A DNA stretch of 7,738 nt from Treponema sp. (GTDB taxonomy: Bacteria > Spirochaetota > Spirochaetia > Treponematales > Treponemataceae). This document shows, in pieces, positions 6,657 to 7,738 of this stretch (its first letter is position 1; every line of letters starts with the position of its first letter). Location of the stretch: contig JAEDFX010000101.1 in NCBI GenBank assembly GCA_016297805.1, positions 1 through 7,738 on the forward strand, written 5' to 3'. The notes under the pieces were generated by a model. That model worked only from the letters and a program-made list of their open reading frames with translations, ran no database searches and was not told the DNA's origin. Position numbers and translations under genes: made by a program.

Positions 6657-6752
6657 GCTGAAAACTGCAATTTCCCCGAACACCCGGGCGAGCATCCTGC
6701 AAGTAAGCCCTGCAAGAGTCAGAATTCAACTATAGTAAAAATATTAAATATT

Positions 6753-6781
6753 ATTTTATTACTATTAAAGGGAAATTGCAA
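6753..6781 (-). promoter_or_regulatory. Candidate thrA promoter and start of untranslated leader
   Basis: TTGCAA (6776-6781) and TAAAAT (6753-6758) on the - strand are 17 bp apart, matching TTGACA at four and TATAAT at five of six positions. A start near 6746 would give a leader of about 100 nt before thrA. A second -10-like TATAGT at 6729-6734 has no convincing -35 and would give a leader of about 78 nt. The -35 lies in a perfect 10-bp palindrome, AATTGCAATT (6774-6783), which could be an operator or chance in AT-rich DNA. The leader has two copies of CTTGCAGG on the - strand (6709-6716 and 6696-6703). The rest of the 176-bp spacer up to the exonuclease gene shows no gene and no clear terminator. 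Confidence 0.35.
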
Positions 6782-6820
6782 TTAGCTAAAGTGAAATATT
6801 ATTCGTAGCACCAAACGCAA

Positions 6821-7738
6821 CTATCGCAATACATTCATCAATTCATCAATAAGGATGATTTTTAATCCGCGACCTTCAACTTTTTTTACAAATTCAGCAG
6901 GAGGTTCTTCCAGACAAACTACGTTTCCACTTCCAGTAGCATGTTCATAAGTTACTCCACCATTATCATATATCTTTTTAATCAATACGAATGCAGTGTC
7001 TACGTCTTTCATCAGTTTATGGTCAAATTCAAATTTCTGGTCAAGAACCGCTTTATGATTTGGCTTTGGAGATTTTTTTCCATACAGGCGTTTGATTTTT
7101 TCTGTCATCTCTTTACGGTAAGCCCGCTCCTCTGCCTGTTCAAGAATCTGTTCATTAGAAACAAACATTCCTTTATTCTCTTTGAATATTTCTTCAACAG
7201 TTTTGCCAGTTTTCATACATTCTGCTTTTAAACAAAGCATTGTCATAATTGCATCATCAACTGATTTATGGGACTGATATTTTGCTACATTTACACCAAA
7301 CTCTTCTGCCCATTCCACAAGCTTCTGCTTTTTCCCGTAAGTTTTTTCCAGATATTTTTCCACATCAAAAGCACGGAACTGAATATAGTCTACGTTATAG
7401 CGTTCGCAGGCATTATTCACAAAACCAACATCATTAGCAACGGCAAAGCCACCAATAAAACGATTGCCAGTTGTAAAAAGTTTTTTTATATCTTTGTAGT
7501 AGTTTTCAAAATTTGGCTTAATTCTAAAATAATCTTTTGAATATGCCAGCTGACATCCACCTTTTCCGCTGAATAAATACCAGTCAAATTCACATTCAGG
7601 ATTGATTACAACATCTTCGCTCTCAATAACATTCAGTTCATCATCACAAATTACATAACCAAGGGAACAAATTTTACCAATTCCTTCAAAAGTGTTTGCA
7701 CATTCGCAGTCAAAAAAAACGTATTGCTTATGATTCAT
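6821..7738 (-). CDS. DEDDh 3'-5' exonuclease with C-terminal extension
   Basis: A 305-residue protein whose first 180 residues fit the DnaQ/RNase T (ExoIII) exonuclease fold. Exo I is FFDCE with D10 and E12. D103, in VANDVGF, is the likely Exo II Asp. Exo III is SHKSVDDA with H157 and D162, giving the DEDDh set for two-metal hydrolysis of DNA or RNA 3' ends. Residues about 195-245 are highly charged and probably a helical linker. Residues about 246-305 (LIKKIYDNGGVTYEH, GNVVCLEEPP, GRGLKIILIDELMNVL) resemble a BRCT-like strand-helix pattern, a tentative reading. It is more likely a stand-alone nuclease than the replicative proofreading subunit, given this extension and the FDCECAN motif. The ATG is the last codon inside the window, so no ribosome binding site is visible and an upstream start is possible, though an N-terminus 9 residues before the Exo I Asp is normal. 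It reads toward thrA on the same strand. Confidence 0.85.
   Translation of the reverse strand: MNHKQYVFFDCECANTFEGIGKICSLGYVICDDELNVIESEDVVINPECEFDWYLFSGKGGCQLAYSKDYFRIKPNFENYYKDIKKLFTTGNRFIGGFAVANDVGFVNNACERYNVDYIQFRAFDVEKYLEKTYGKKQKLVEWAEEFGVNVAKYQSHKSVDDAIMTMLCLKAECMKTGKTVEEIFKENKGMFVSNEQILEQAEERAYRKEMTEKIKRLYGKKSPKPNHKAVLDQKFEFDHKLMKDVDTAFVLIKKIYDNGGVTYEHATGSGNVVCLEEPPAEFVKKVEGRGLKIILIDELMNVLR

Noticed and set aside
6645..6695. Upstream in-frame ATG of thrA at 6695
   Set aside because: The extra 17 residues are not family-like, and the good ribosome binding site belongs to ATG 6644.
6472..6735. 87-codon open frame on the + strand over the thrA start
   Set aside because: Antisense to the conserved aspartokinase N-terminus; no ribosome binding site or domain.

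Overview
The window looks like ordinary chromosomal DNA from an AT-rich, anaerobe-like bacterium, most plausibly a Treponema-type spirochaete. This is inferred from the low GC, the fused aspartokinase-homoserine dehydrogenase next to ilvN, and the general look of the hypothetical proteins; no rRNA or other decisive marker is present. Seven protein genes fill almost all of it. No tRNA, rRNA, CRISPR array, insertion sequence or phage gene was seen.

Layout. On the + strand at 6-1237, a pentapeptide-repeat protein with a Cys/His-rich N-terminus overlaps by 4 nt (ATGA) a small metallo-beta-lactamase-fold hydrolase whose HxHxDH motif reads HNHGSH. Facing it on the - strand at 1224-3074, and overlapping its end by 14 nt, is a 616-residue membrane-anchored protein with a C-terminal HEGWH zinc-peptidase signature. 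A 44-bp AT-rich divergent spacer separates that gene from a 145-residue protein of unknown function (3119-3556, +), whose end overlaps by 6 nt the end of ilvN (3551-4045, -). Upstream of ilvN on the same strand is thrA (4143-6644, -). A 176-bp gap carrying a probable promoter and leader follows, then a DEDDh 3'-5' exonuclease with an extra C-terminal region (6821-7738, -) whose start codon sits exactly at the window edge.

How the genes fit together. thrA and ilvN form a metabolic pair: ThrA drives aspartate toward homoserine and threonine, and IlvN is the valine-sensing regulatory subunit of acetolactate synthase, which uses threonine-derived 2-oxobutyrate for isoleucine. The catalytic IlvB subunit is not in the window. 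The pentapeptide and hydrolase genes are probably translationally coupled. The other genes show no obvious functional link.

The most unusual structure is the 97-bp spacer between thrA and ilvN. It holds a 69-bp imperfect inverted repeat made of three roughly 10-bp units per arm, a type of intergenic repeat I recall from many unrelated bacterial genomes. Five of its eight arm-to-arm differences are wobble pairs in the thrA-ilvN sense RNA, so that RNA folds much better than the antisense one. Other points worth a second look are the HEGWH protein, the altered HxHxDH motif, and the divergent spacer whose -10-like boxes lie only 6-7 nt from both start codons.
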